The position numbers were made by a program, and so were the translations under genes. The notes beneath the pieces were generated by a model, which was not told the DNA's origin, ran no database searches, and saw nothing but the letters and a program-made list of their open reading frames with translations. Positions 1 through 14,300 of a DNA stretch of 64,000 bases are shown piece after piece (positions within the stretch are counted from its first letter, which is position 1; each line of letters opens with the position of its first letter). Source of the DNA: Siphlonurus alternatus (taxonomy: Eukaryota; Arthropoda; Insecta; Ephemeroptera; Siphlonuridae); the NCBI GenBank assembly GCA_949825025.1, contig OX463780.1, positions 49,771,488 to 49,835,487 of the forward strand, read 5' to 3'.

Positions 1-1924
1 ATTCAAATTTATTCAATTCATTTATTCAATTCAATTCAATTCAATCCAATTCAATTCATTTATTCAATTCATTCAATTCAAGTCAATTCAATTCAAATCA
101 ATTCAATTCGATTCAATTCAAATCAATTTAATTCAATTTAATTCAATTCAAATTAATTCAATTCATTTATTCAATTCAATTCAATTCAATGCAGTTCAGT
201 TCATTTATTCAATTCAATTCATTTATTCAATTCAATTCAATTCAATTCAATTCAAATCAATTCAATTCAAATCAATTCAAATCAATTCAATTTAATTCAA
301 TTCAAATCAATTCAATTCAATTCAATTCAAATCTATTCAATTCAATTCAATTCAATTCAAGTCAATTCAAATCAATTTAATTTAATTCAATTCAAATCAA
401 TTCAAATTTATTCAATTCATTTATTCAATTCAATTCAATTCAATTCAATTCAATTCAATTCAATTCAAATCAATGCAATTCAATTCATTTATTCAATTAT
501 ATTCAATTCAATTCAATTCAATTCAATTCAATTCAATTCAATTCAAATCAATTCAATTCATTTTTTCAATTCAATTTAATTCAATTCAATTTAATTTAAT
601 TTAATTCAATTCATTTATTCAATTCAATTCAATTTATTTCAATTCAATTTAATTCAATTCAATTCAAATCAAATCAATTCATTTATTCAATTCAAGTCAA
701 TTCAATTCAATCAATTCAAATCAATTCAATTCATTTATTCAATTCATTTCAATTCAAATCAATTCAATTCAATTCAATCCAAATCAATTCAATTCAATTC
801 ATTTATTCAATTCATTTATTCAATTCAATTCAATTCGATTCAATTCAATTCAATTTAATTTAATTCAATTCATTTATTCAATTCAATTCAATTTATTTCA
901 ATTCAATTTAATTCAATTCAAATCAATTCAATTCTTTTATTCAATTCAATTCAATTCAATTCAATTCATTTATTCAATTCAATTCAATTTAATTCATATC
1001 AATTTAATTTAATTCAATTCATTTATTCAATTCAATTCAATTTATTTCAATTCAATTCAAATCAATTCAATTCATTTATTCAATTCAATTCAATTAAATT
1101 CAATTCAATTCAATTCAATTCTTTTATTCAATTCATTCAATTCAAGTCAATTCAATTCAAATCAATTTAATTTAATTCAATTCAAATCAATTCAAATTTA
1201 TTCAATTCAATTCAATTCAATTCAATTCAATTCAATTCAATTCAAGGCAATTCAATTCAATTCAATTCAATTCAATTCAAATCAATTTAATTTAATTCAA
1301 TTCAAATCAATTCAAATTTATTCAATTCAATTCAATTTAATTCAATTCAAATCAATTCAAATCAATTCAAATTTATTCAATTCATTTATTCAATTCAATT
1401 CAATTCAATACAATTCAATTCATTTATTCAATTCATTCAATTCAAGTCAATTCAATTCAAATCAATTCAATTCGATTCAATTCAAATCAATTTAATTCAA
1501 TTCAATTCAATTCAAATTAATTCAATTCATTTATTCAATTCAATTCAATTCAATGCAGTTCAGTTCATTTATTCAATTCAATTCATTTATTCAATTCAAT
1601 TCAATTCAATTCAAATCAATTCAATTCAAATCAATTCAAATCAATTCAATTCAATTCAATTCAATTCAAATCAATTCAATTCAATTCAATTCAAATCTAT
1701 TCAATTCAATTCAATTCAATTCAATTCAAATCAATTTAATTTAATTCAATTCAAATCAATTCAAATTTATTCAATTCATTTATTCAATTCAATTCAATTC
1801 AATTCAATTCAAATCAATGCAATTCAATTCATTTATTCAATTCAATTCAATTCAATTCAATTCAATTCAAATCAATTCAATTCCTTTATTCAATTCAATT
1901 TAATTCAATTCAATTTAATTTAAT
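1..1924. repeat. Mosaic satellite segment at left edge
   Basis: A GCAGTTCAGTTC landmark at about 190 recurs at about 1554 with similar flanks, so parts of this segment repeat about 1.36 kb apart. An AAGGC landmark lies near 1245. The part from about 584 to 1130 closely resembles the satellite immediately right of the retroelement (from about 31.6 kb) and the stretch near 19.34-19.9 kb. Nothing other than satellite is seen. Confidence 0.85.
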
Positions 1925-4900
1925 TTAATTCAATTCATTTATTCAATTCAATTCAATTTATTTCAATTCAATTTAATTCAATTCAATTCAAATCAAATCA
2001 ATTCATTTATTCAATTCAAGTCAATTCAATTCAATCAATTCAAATCAATTCAATTCATTTATTCAATTCATTTCAATTCAAATCAATTCAATTCAATTCA
2101 ATCCAAATCAATTCAATTCAATTCATTTATTCAATTCATTTATTCAATTCATTTATTCAATTCAATTCAATTCAATTCAATTCAATTCAATTTAATTAAA
2201 TTCAATTCATTTATTCAATTCAATTCAATTTATTTCAATTCAATTTAATTCAATTCAATTCAAATCAATTCAATTCATTTATTCAATTTAATTCAATTCA
2301 ATTCAATTCATTTATTCAATTCAATTCAATTTAATTCAAATCAATTTAATTTAATTCAATTCATTTATTCAATTCAATTTAATTTATTTCAATTCAATTT
2401 AATTGAATTCAATTCAAATCAATTCAATTCATTTATTCAATTCAATTAAATTCAATTCAATTCAATTTAATTCAATTCAAATCAATTCAAATCAATTCAA
2501 ATTTATTCAATTCATTTATTCAATTCAATTCAATTCATTTATTCAATTCATTCAATTCAATTCAATTCAATTCAAATTAATTCAATTCGATTCAATTCAA
2601 ATCAATTTAATTCAATTCAAATCAATTCAATTCATTTATTCAATTGATCCAATTCAAGTCAATTCAATTCAAATCAAATCAATTCAATTCAATTCAATTC
2701 AATTCAATTCAATTCAATTCAATTCAATTCAAATCAATTCAATTCAATTTAATTTAATTAATTTCAATTCAAATCAATTCAATTCTTTTATTCAATTCAT
2801 TCAATTCAAGTCAATACAATTCAAATCAATTTAATTGATATCAATTCAAATCAATTCAAATTTATTCAATTCATTTATTCAATTCAAATCAATTCAAATC
2901 AATGCAATTCAATTCATTTATTCAATTCAATTCAATTCAATTCAATTCATTCATTCAATTCATTTATTCAATTCAATTCAATTCAATTCAATTTAATTTA
3001 ATTCAATTCATTTATTCAATTCAATTCAATTTATTTCAATTCAATTTAATTCAATTCAATTCTAATCAATTCAATTCATTTATTCAATTCAAGTCAATTC
3101 AATTCAATCAATTCAAATCAATTTAATTCAAATCAATTCAAATCAATTCAATTCATTTATTCAATTCATTTCAATTCAAATCAATTCAATTCAAATCAAT
3201 TCAATTTATTTATTCAATTCAATTCAATTCAATGCAGTTCAATTCAAATCATTTCAATTCAATTCATTTATTCAATTCAATTCAATTCACTTATTTAATT
3301 CAATTCAATTCATTTATTCAATTCAAATCAAGTCAATTTATTTATTCAATTCATTCAATTCAAGTCAATTCAATTCAAATCAATTCAATTCAAATCAATT
3401 CAAATCAATTCAATTCAATTCATTTATTCAATTCATTCAATTTAAGTCAATTCAATTTAAATCAATTCAATTCAATTCAATTCAATTCAAATCAATTCAT
3501 TTATTCAATTCAATGCAGTTCAATTCAAATCAATTCAATTCAATTCATTTATTCAATTCAATTCAATTCACTTATTTAATTCAATTCAACTCAATTTAAT
3601 TTAATTCATTTCATTTATTCAATTCAATTCAATTTATTTCAATTTAATTCAATTCAAATCAAATCAATTCATTTATTCAATTCAAGTCAATTCAATTCAA
3701 TCAATTCAAATCAATTCAATTCAAATCAATTCAAATCAATTCAATTCATTTATGCAATTTATTCAATTCAAATCAATTCAAATCAATTCAATTCATTTAT
3801 TCAATTCAATTCAATTCAATGCAGTTCAATTCAAATCAATTCAATTCAATTCAATTCATTTGGTCAATTCAATTCAATTCACTTATTTAATTCAATTCAA
3901 TTCAATTCATTTATTCAATTCAATTCAAAGCAAGTCAATTTATTTATTCAATTCATTCAATTCAAGTCAATTCAATTCAATTCAATTCAATTCAATTCAA
4001 ATCAATTCAATTTCATTCAATTCAATTCATTTATTCAATTCATTCAATTCAAGTCAATTCAAATCAATTCAATTCAATTCAAATCAATTCAAATCAATTC
4101 AATTCATTTATTCAATTCATTGTAATTCAATTCAATCCAATCCAATCCAATCCAATCCAATGCAATCCAATTCAATTTTATTCAATTCATTTATTCAATT
4201 CAATTCATTTATTCAATTCAATTCAATTCAATTCAAATCAATTCAATTCAATTCATTTATTCAATTCATTTATTCAATTCAATTCAATTCAATTCAATTC
4301 AATTTAATTTAATTCAATTTATTTCAATTCAATTTAATTCAATTCAATTCAAGTCAATTCAATTCAAACAATTCAAATCAATTCAATTCAAATCAATTCA
4401 AATCAATTCAATTCATTTATTCAATTCAATTCAAATCAATTCAATTCAATTCAAATCAAATCAATTCAATTCAATTTTATTCAATTTAATTTAATTTAAT
4501 TCAATTCAATTCAATTCTTTTATTCAATTCATTCAATTCAAGTAAATTCAATTCAAATCAATTCAATTTAATTCAATTCAAATCAATTCAAATCAATTCA
4601 AATTTATTCAATTCATTTATTCAATTCAATTGAATTCAATTCAAATCAATTCAATTCATTTATTAAATTCAATTCAATTCAAATCAATTCAATTCATTTA
4701 TTCATTTCAATTCAATTCAATTTAATTTAATTCAGTTCATTTATTCAATTCAATTCAATTTATTTCAATTCAATTTAATTCAATTCAAATCAATTCAATT
4801 CATTTATTCAATTCAAGTTAATTCAATTCAATCAATTCAAATCAATTCAATTCAAATCAATTCAAATCAATTCAATTCATTTATTCAATTCATTTCAATT

Positions 4901-6145
4901 CAAATCAATTCAAATCAATTCAAATCAATTCAATTCAAATCAATTCAATTCAATTCAATGCAGTTCAATTCAAATCAATTCAATTCAATTTCATTCAATT
5001 CAAATCAATTCAATTCATTTATTCAATTCATTCAATTCAAGTCAATTCAATTTAAATCAATTCAAATTAATTCAATTCATTTATTCAATTCAATTCAATT
5101 CAATGCAGTTCAGTTCATTTATTCAATTCAATTCACTTATTTAATTCAATTCAAGTCAATTCAATTCAAATCAATTCAATTCAAATCAATTCAAATCAAT
5201 TCAATTCATTTATTCAATTCAATTCAAATCAATTCAATTCAATTGAACTCAATTCAAATCAATTCAATTCAATTCATTTGGTCAATTCAATTCAATTCAC
5301 TTATTTAATTCAATTCAATTCAATTCATTTATTCAATTCAATTCAAAGCAAGTCAATTTATTTATTCAATTCATTCAATTCAAGTCAATTTAATTCAAAT
5401 CAATTCAATTCAATTCAATTCAAATCAATTCAATTTCATTCAATTCAATTCATTTATTCAATTCATTCAATTTAAGTCAATTCAAATCAATTCAATTCAA
5501 ATCAATTCAAATCAATTCAATTCATTTATTCAATTCATTGCAATTCAATTCATTGCAATTCAATTCAATCCAATCCAATCCAATCCAATTCAATTTTATT
5601 CAATTCATTTATTCAATTCAATTCATTTATTCAATTCAATTCAATTCAATTCAAATCAATTCAATTCAATTCATTTATTCAATTCATTTATTCAATTCAA
5701 TTCAATTCAATTCAATTTAATTTAATTCAATTTATTTCAATTCAATTTAATTCAATTCAAGTCAATTCAATTCAAGTCAATTCAATTCAAACAATTCAAA
5801 TCAATTCAATTCAAATCAATTCAAATCAATTTAAATCAATTCAATTCATTTATTCAATTCAATTCAAATCAATTCAATTCAATTCAAATCAAATCAATTC
5901 AATTCAATTTTATTCAATTTAATTTAATTTAATTCAATTCAATTCAATTCTTTTATTCAATTCATTCAATTCAAGTCAATTTAATTCAAATCAATTTAAT
6001 TTAATTCAATTCAAATCAATTCAAATTTATTCAATTCATTTATTCAATTCAATTCAATTGAATTCAATTCAAATCAATTCAATTCATTTATTAAATTCAA
6101 TTCAATTCAAATCAATTCAATTCATTTATTCATTTCAATTCAATT
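1925..6145. repeat. 4.22 kb higher-order repeat, copy 1
   Basis: Landmarks in this block recur about 4,215-4,220 bp downstream in the same order: 2403 with 6618, 3232 with 7452, 3752 with 7972, 4958 with 9178, 5278 with 9498, and 5538 with 9758. The block carries the TTGATCC landmark (near 2646), two TTTGGTC landmarks (near 3859 and 5278) and two AATCC runs (near 4134 and 5567). It lacks the AAGGC landmark found in other parts of the array. Boundaries were judged by eye from where the two copies stop matching, so they may be off by about 100 bp. Confidence 0.85.
4134..4170. repeat. AATCC micro-run inside the satellite
   Basis: The pentamer switches here from TTCAA to about six AATCC units, one of them altered to AATGC. 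Similar runs recur near 5567, 8354, 9787, 16373, 25294, 35107, 36533, 40965, 44308, 53385, 58369 and 63349, generally one per TTTGGTC-type segment. They are the most C-dense points of the array and useful alignment landmarks. No function is implied. Confidence 0.8.
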
Positions 6146-9100
6146 CAATTTAATTTAATTCAATTCATTTATTCAATTCAATTCAATTTATTTCAATTCA
6201 ATTTAATTCAATTCAATTCAAATCAATTCATTTATTCAATTCAAGTCAATTCAATTCAATCAATTCAAATCAATTCAATTCATTTATTCAATTCATTTCA
6301 ATTCAAATCAATTCAATTCAATTCAATCCAAATCAATTCAATTCAATTCATTTATTCAATTCATTTATTCAATTCATTTATTCAATTCAATTCAATTCAA
6401 TTCAATTTAATTAAATTCAATTCATTTATTCAATTCAATTCAATTTATTTCAATTCAATTTAATTCAATTCAATTCAAATCAATTCAATTCATTTATTCA
6501 ATTTAATTCAATTCAATTCAATTCATTTATTCAATTCAATTCAATTTAATTCAAATCAATTTAATTTAATTCAATTCATTTATTCAATTCAATTTAATTT
6601 ATTTCAATTCAATTTAATTGAATTCAATTCAAATCAATTCAATTCATTTATTCAATTCAATTCAATTAAATTCAATTCAATTCAATTTAATTCAATTCAA
6701 ATCAATTCAAATCAATTCAAATTTATTCAATTCATTTATTCAATTCAATTCAATTCATTTATTCAATTCATTCAATTCAATTCAATTCAATTCAAATTAA
6801 TTCAATTCGATTCAATTCAAATCAATTTAATTCAATTCAAATCAATTCAATTCATTTATTCAATTGATCCAATTCAAGTCAATTCAATTCAAATCAAATC
6901 AATTCAATTCAATTCAATTCAATTCAATTCAATTCAATTCAATTCAAATCAATTCAATTCAATTTAATTTAATTAATTTCAATTCAAATCAATTCAATTC
7001 TTTTATTCAATTCATTCAATTCAAGTCAATACAATTCAAATCAATTTAATTGATATCAATTCAAATCAATTCAAATTTATTCAATTCATTTATTCAATTC
7101 AATTCAATTCAAATCAATTCAAATCAATGCAATTCAATTCATTTATTCAATTCAATTCAATTCAATTCAATTCATTCATTCAATTCATTTATTCAATTCA
7201 ATTCAATTCAATTTAATTTAATTCAATTCATTTATTCAATTCAATTCAATTTATTTCAATTCAATTTAATTCAATTCAATTCTAATCAATTCAATTCATT
7301 TATTCAATTCAAGTCAATTCAATTCAATCAATTCAAATCAATTTAATTCAAATCAATTCAAATCAATTCAATTCATTTATTCAATTCATTTCAATTCAAA
7401 TCAATTCAATTCAAATCAATTCAATTTATTTATTCAATTCAATTCAATTCAATGCAGTTCAATTCAAATCATTTCAATTCAATTCATTTATTCAATTCAA
7501 TTCAATTCACTTATTTAATTCAATTCAATTCATTTATTCAATTCAAGTCAATTTATTTATTCAATTCATTCAATTCAAGTCAATTCAATTCAAATCAATT
7601 CAATTCAAATCAATTCAATTCAAATCAATTCAATTCAATTCATTTATTCAATTCATTCAATTTAAGTCAATTCAATTTAAATCAATTCAATTCAATTCAA
7701 TTCAATTCAAATCAATTCATTTATTCAATTCAATGCAGTTCAATTCAAATCAATTCAATTCAATTCATTTATTCAATTCAATTCAATTCACTTATTTAAT
7801 TCAATTCAACTCAATTTAATTTAATTCATTTCATTTATTCAATTCAATTCAATTTATTTCAATTTAATTCAATTCAAATCAAATCAATTCATTTATTCAA
7901 TTCAAGTCAATTCAATTCAATCAATTCAAATCAATTCAATTCAAATCAATTCAAATCAATTCAATTCATTTATGCAATTTATTCAATTCAAATCAATTCA
8001 AATCAATTCAATTCATTTATTCAATTCAATTCAATTCAATGCAGTTCAATTCAAATCAATTCAATTCAATTCAATTCATTTGGTCAATTCAATTCAATTC
8101 ACTTATTTAATTCAATTCAATTCAATTCATTTATTCAATTCAATTCAAAGCAAGTCAATTTATTTATTCAATTCATTCAATTCAAGTCAATTCAATTCAA
8201 TTCAATTCAATTCAATTCAAATCAATTCAATTTCATTCAATTCAATTCATTTATTCAATTCATTCAATTCAAGTCAATTCAAATCAATTCAATTCAATTC
8301 AAATCAATTCAAATCAATTCAATTCATTTATTCAATTCATTGTAATTCAATTCAATCCAATCCAATCCAATCCAATCCAATGCAATCCAATTCAATTTTA
8401 TTCAATTCATTTATTCAATTCAATTCATTTATTCAATTCAATTCAATTCAATTCAAATCAATTCAATTCAATTCATTTATTCAATTCATTTATTCAATTC
8501 AATTCAATTCAATTCAATTCAATTCAATTTAATTTAATTCAATTTATTTCAATTCAATTTAATTCAATTCAATTCAAGTCAATTCAATTCAAACAATTCA
8601 AATCAATTCAATTCAAATCAATTCAAATCAATTCAATTCATTTATTCAATTCAATTCAAATCAATTCAATTCAATTCAAATCAAATCAATTCAATTCAAT
8701 TTTATTCAATTTAATTTAATTTAATTCAATTCAATTCAATTCTTTTATTCAATTCATTCAATTCAAGTAAATTCAATTCAAATCAATTCAATTTAATTCA
8801 ATTCAAATCAATTCAAATCAATTCAAATTTATTCAATTCATTTATTCAATTCAATTGAATTCAATTCAAATCAATTCAATTCATTTATTAAATTCAATTC
8901 AATTCAAATCAATTCAATTCATTTATTCATTTCAATTCAATTCAATTTAATTTAATTCAGTTCATTTATTCAATTCAATTCAATTTATTTCAATTCAATT
9001 TAATTCAATTCAAATCAATTCAATTCATTTATTCAATTCAAGTTAATTCAATTCAATCAATTCAAATCAATTCAATTCAAATCAATTCAAATCAATTCAA

Positions 9101-10435
9101 ATCAATTCAATTCATTTATTCAATTCATTTCAATTCAAATCAATTCAAATCAATTCAAATCAATTCAATTCAATTCAATGCAGTTCAATTCAAATCAATT
9201 CAATTCAATTTCATTCAATTCAAATCAATTCAATTCATTTATTCAATTCATTCAATTCAAGTCAATTCAATTTAAATCAATTCAAATTAATTCAATTCAT
9301 TTATTCAATTCAATTCAATTCAATGCAGTTCAGTTCATTTATTCAATTCAATTCACTTATTTAATTCAATTCAAGTCAATTCAATTCAAATCAATTCAAT
9401 TCAAATCAATTCAAATCAATTCAATTCATTTATTCAATTCAATTCAAATCAATTCAATTCAATTGAACTCAATTCAAATCAATTCAATTCAATTCATTTG
9501 GTCAATTCAATTCAATTCACTTATTTAATTCAATTCAATTCAATTCATTTATTCAATTCAATTCAAAGCAAGTCAATTTATTTATTCAATTCATTCAATT
9601 CAAGTCAATTTAATTCAAATCAATTCAATTCAATTCAATTCAAATCAATTCAATTTCATTCAATTCAATTCATTTATTCAATTCATTCAATTTAAGTCAA
9701 TTCAAATCAATTCAATTCAAATCAATTCAAATCAATTCAATTCATTTATTCAATTCATTGCAATTCAATTCATTGCAATTCAATTCAATCCAATCCAATC
9801 CAATCCAATTCAATTTTATTCAATTCATTTATTCAATTCAATTCATTTATTCAATTCAATTCAATTCAATTCAAATCAATTCAATTCAATTCATTTATTC
9901 AATTCATTTATTCAATTCAATTCAATTCAATTCAATTTAATTTAATTCAATTTATTTCAATTCAATTTAATTCAATTCAAGTCAATTCAATTCAAGTCAA
10001 TTCAATTCAAACAATTCAAATCAATTCAATTCAAATCAATTCAAATCAATTTAAATCAATTCAATTCATTTATTCAATTCAATTCAAATCAATTCAATTC
10101 AATTCAAATCAAATCAATTCAATTCAATTTTATTCAATTTAATTTAATTTAATTCAATTCAATTCAATTCTTTTATTCAATTCATTCAATTCAAGTCAAT
10201 TTAATTCAAATCAATTTAATTTAATTCAATTCAAATCAATTCAAATTTATTCAATTCATTTATTCAATTCAATTCAATTGAATTCAATTCAAATCAATTC
10301 AATTCATTTATTAAATTCAATTCAATTCAAATCAATTCAATTCATTTATTCATTTCAATTCAATTCAATTTAATTTAATTCAATTCATTTATTCAATTCA
10401 ATTCAATTTATTTCAATTCAATTTAATTCAATTCA
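6146..10435. repeat. 4.22 kb higher-order repeat, copy 2
   Basis: This is the tandem partner of the preceding block. Long stretches are the same at an offset of 4,220 bp; for example, the reading of 3752-4312 is identical to that of 7972-8532 apart from its last residues. The match fades near 10435. At that point this copy continues with GTTAATTTAATTC, while the equivalent point in copy 1 (about 6215) continues with GTCAATTCAATTC. The offset change from 4,215 to 4,220 is one pentamer, which suggests slippage. Confidence 0.85.
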
Positions 10436-11375
10436 AATCAATTCAATTCATTTATTCAATTCAAGTTAATTTAATTCAATCAATTCAAATCAATTCAATT
10501 CAAATCAATTCAAATCAATTCAATTCATTTATTCAATTCATTTCAATTCAAATCAATTCAAATCAATTCAATTCAAATCAATTCAATTCAATTCAATGCA
10601 GTTCAATTCAAATCAATTCAATTCAATTTCATTCAATTCAAATCAATTCAATTCATTTATTCAATTCATTCAATTCAAGTCAATTCAATTTAAAACAATT
10701 CAAATTAATTCAATTCATTTATTCAATTCAATTCAATTCAATGCAGTTCAGTTCATTTATTCAATTCAATTTACTTATTTAATTCAATTCAAGTCAATTC
10801 AATTCAAACAATTCAAATCAATTCAAATCAATTCAAATCAATTCAATTTATTTATTCAATTCAATTCAAATCAATTCAATTCAATTCAAATCAAATCAAT
10901 TCAATTCAATTTTATTCAATTTAATTTAATTCAATTCAATTCAATTCTTTTATTCAATTCATTCAATTCAAGTCAATTCAATTCAAATCAATTTAATTTA
11001 ATTCAATTCAAATCAATTCAAATTTATTCAATTCAATTCAATTCAATTCAATTCAATTCAAGGCAATTCAATTCAATTCAATTCAATTCAAATCAATTTA
11101 ATTTAATTCAATTCAAATCAATTCAAATTTATTCAATTCAATTCAATTCAATTTAATTCAATTCAAATCAATTCAAATCAATTCAAATTTATTCAATTCA
11201 TTTATTCAATTCAATTCAATTCAATACAATTCAATTCATTTATTCAATTCATTCAATTCAAGTCAATTCAATTCAAATCAATTCAATTCGATTCAATTCA
11301 AATCAATTTAATTCAATTTAATTCAATTCAAATTAATTCAATTCATTTATTCAATTCAATTCAATTCAATTCAAT
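10436..11375. repeat. Satellite segment repeated 1.96 kb downstream
   Basis: The landmark GCAGTTCAATTC at about 10597 and what follows recur at about 12558, an offset of 1,961 bp, including an unusual TTTAAAACAATTC variant (near 10690 and 12651) and the TTTACTTATTT variant of the usual TTCACTTATTT. An AAGGC landmark lies near 11060. A third version occurs at about 21458 and a fourth at about 37319. Nothing but satellite is seen. Confidence 0.8.
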
Positions 11376-14300
11376 GCAGTTCAGTTCATTTATTTAATTC
11401 AATTCATTTATTCAATTCAATTCAATTCAAATCAATTCAATTCAAATCAATTCAAATCAATTCAATTCAATTCAATTCAATTCAAATCAATTCAATTCAA
11501 TTCAATTCAAATCTATTCAATTCAATTCAATTCAATTCAATTCAATTCAAGTCAATTCAAATCAATTTAATTTAATTCAATTCAAATCAATTCAAATTTA
11601 TTCAATTCATTTATTCAATTCAATTCAATTCAATTCAAATCAATGCAATTCAATTCATTTATTCAATTCAATTCAATTCAATTCAATTCAATTCAATTCA
11701 ATTCAATTCAAATCAATTCAATTCATTTATTCAATTCAATTTAATTCAATTCAATTTAATTTAATTTAATTCAATTCATTTATTCAATTCAATTCAATTT
11801 ATTTCAATTCAATTTAATTCAATTCAATTCAAATCAAATCAATTCATTTATTCAATTCAAGTCAATTCAATTCAATCAATTCAAATCAATTCAATTCATT
11901 TATTCAATTCATTTCAATTCAAATCAATTCAATTCAATTCAATCCAAATCAATTCAATTCAATTCATTTATTCAATTCAATTCAATTCGATTCAATTCAA
12001 TTCAATTTAAATCAATTCAATTCATTTATTCAATTCAATTCAAATCAATTCAATTCAATTCAAATCAAATCAATTCAATTCAATTTTATTCAATTTAATT
12101 TAATTTAATTCAATTCAATTCAATTCTTTTATTCAATTCATTCAATTCAAGTCAATTTAATTCAAATCAATTTAATTTAATTCAATTCAAATCAATTCAA
12201 ATTTATTCAATTCATTTATTCAATTCAATTCAATTGAATTCAATTCAAATCAATTCAATTCATTTATTAAATTCAATTCAATTCAAATCAATTCAATTCA
12301 TTTATTCATTTCAATTCAATTCAATTTAATTTAATTCAATTCATTTATTCAATTCAATTCAATTTATTTCAATTCAATTTAATTCAATTCAAATCAATTC
12401 AATTCATTTATTCAATTCAAGTTAATTTAATTCAATCAATTCAAATAAATTCAATTCAAATCAATTCAAATCAATTCAATTCATTTATTCAATTCATTTC
12501 AATTCAAATCAATTCAAATCAATTCAATTCAAATCAAATCAATTCAATTCAATTCAATGCAGTTCAATTCAAATCAATTCAATTCAATTTCATTCAATTC
12601 AAATCAATTCAATTCATTTATTCAATTCATTCAATTCAAGTCAATTCAATTTAAAACAATTCAAATTAATTCAATTCATTTATTCAATTCAATTCAATTC
12701 AATGCAGTTCAGTTCATTTATTCAATTCAATTTACTTATTTAATTCAATTCAAGTCAATTCAATTCAAACAATTCAAATCAATTCAAATCAATTCAAATC
12801 AATTCAATTTATTTATTCAATTCAATTCAAATCAATTCAATTCAATTCAAATCAAATCAATTCAATTCAATTTTATTCAATTTAATTTAATTCAATTCAA
12901 TTCAATTCTTTTATTCAATTCATTCAATTCAAGTCAATTCAATTCAAATCAATTTAATTTAATTCAATTCAAATCAATTCAAATTTATTCAATTCAATTC
13001 AATTCAATTCAATTCAATTCAATTCAAGGCAATTCAATTCAATTCAATTCAATTCAAATCAATTTAATTTAATTCAATTCAAATCAATTCAAATTTATTC
13101 AATTCAATTCAATTCAATTTAATTCAATTCAAATCAATTCAAATCAATTCAAATTTATTCAATTCATTTATTCAATTCAATTCAATTCAATACAATTCAA
13201 TTCATTTATTCAATTCATTCAATTCAAGTCAATTCAATTCAAATCAATTCAATTCGATTCAATTCAAATCAATTTAATTCAATTTAATTCAATTCAAATT
13301 AATTCAATTCATTTATTCAATTCAATTCAATTCAATGCAGTTCAGTTCATTTATTCAATTCAATTCATTTATTCAATTCAATTCAAATCAATTCAATTCA
13401 AATCAATTCAAATCAATTCAATTCAATTCAATTCAATTCAAATCAATTCAATTCAATTCAATTCAAATCTATTCAATTCAATTCAATTCAATTCAATTCA
13501 AGTCAATTCAAATCAATTTAATTTAATTCAATTCAAATCAATTCAAATTTATTCAATTCATTTATTCAATTCAATTCAATTCAATTCAATTCAAATCAAT
13601 GCAATTCAATTCATTTATTCAATTCAATTCAATTCAATTCAATTCAATTCAATTCAATTCAATTCAATTCAAATCAATTCAATTCATTTATTCAATTCAA
13701 TTTAATTCAATTCAATTTAATTTAATTTAATTCAATTCATTTATTCAATTCAATTCAATTTATTTCAATTCAATTTAATTCAATTCAATTCAAATCAAAT
13801 CAATTCATTTATTCAATTCAAGTCAATTCAATTCAATCAATTCAAATCAATTCAATTCATTTATTCAATTCATTTCAATTCAAATCAATTCAATTCAATT
13901 CAATCCAAATCAATTCAATTCAATTCATTTATTCAATTCATTTATTCAATTCAATTCAATTCGATTCAATTCAATTCAATTTAATTTAATTCAATTCATT
14001 TATTCAATTCAATTCAATTTATTTCAATTCAATTTAATTCAATTCAATTCAAATCAATTCAATTCATTTATTCAATTCAATTCAATTCAATTCATTTATT
14101 CAATTCAATTCAATTTAATTCATATCAATTTAATTTAATTCAATTCATATATTCAATTCAATTCAATTTATTTCAATTCAATTTAATTGAATTCAATTCA
14201 AATCAATTCAATTCATTTATTCAATTCAATTAAATTCAATTCAATTCAATTTAATTCAATTCAAATCAATTCAAATCAATTCAAATTTATTCAATTCATT

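Noticed and set aside
2640..2660. TTGATCCAATTC as a gene-regulatory operator
   Set aside because: It recurs once per HOR unit with no gene beside it; it is treated as a satellite landmark.
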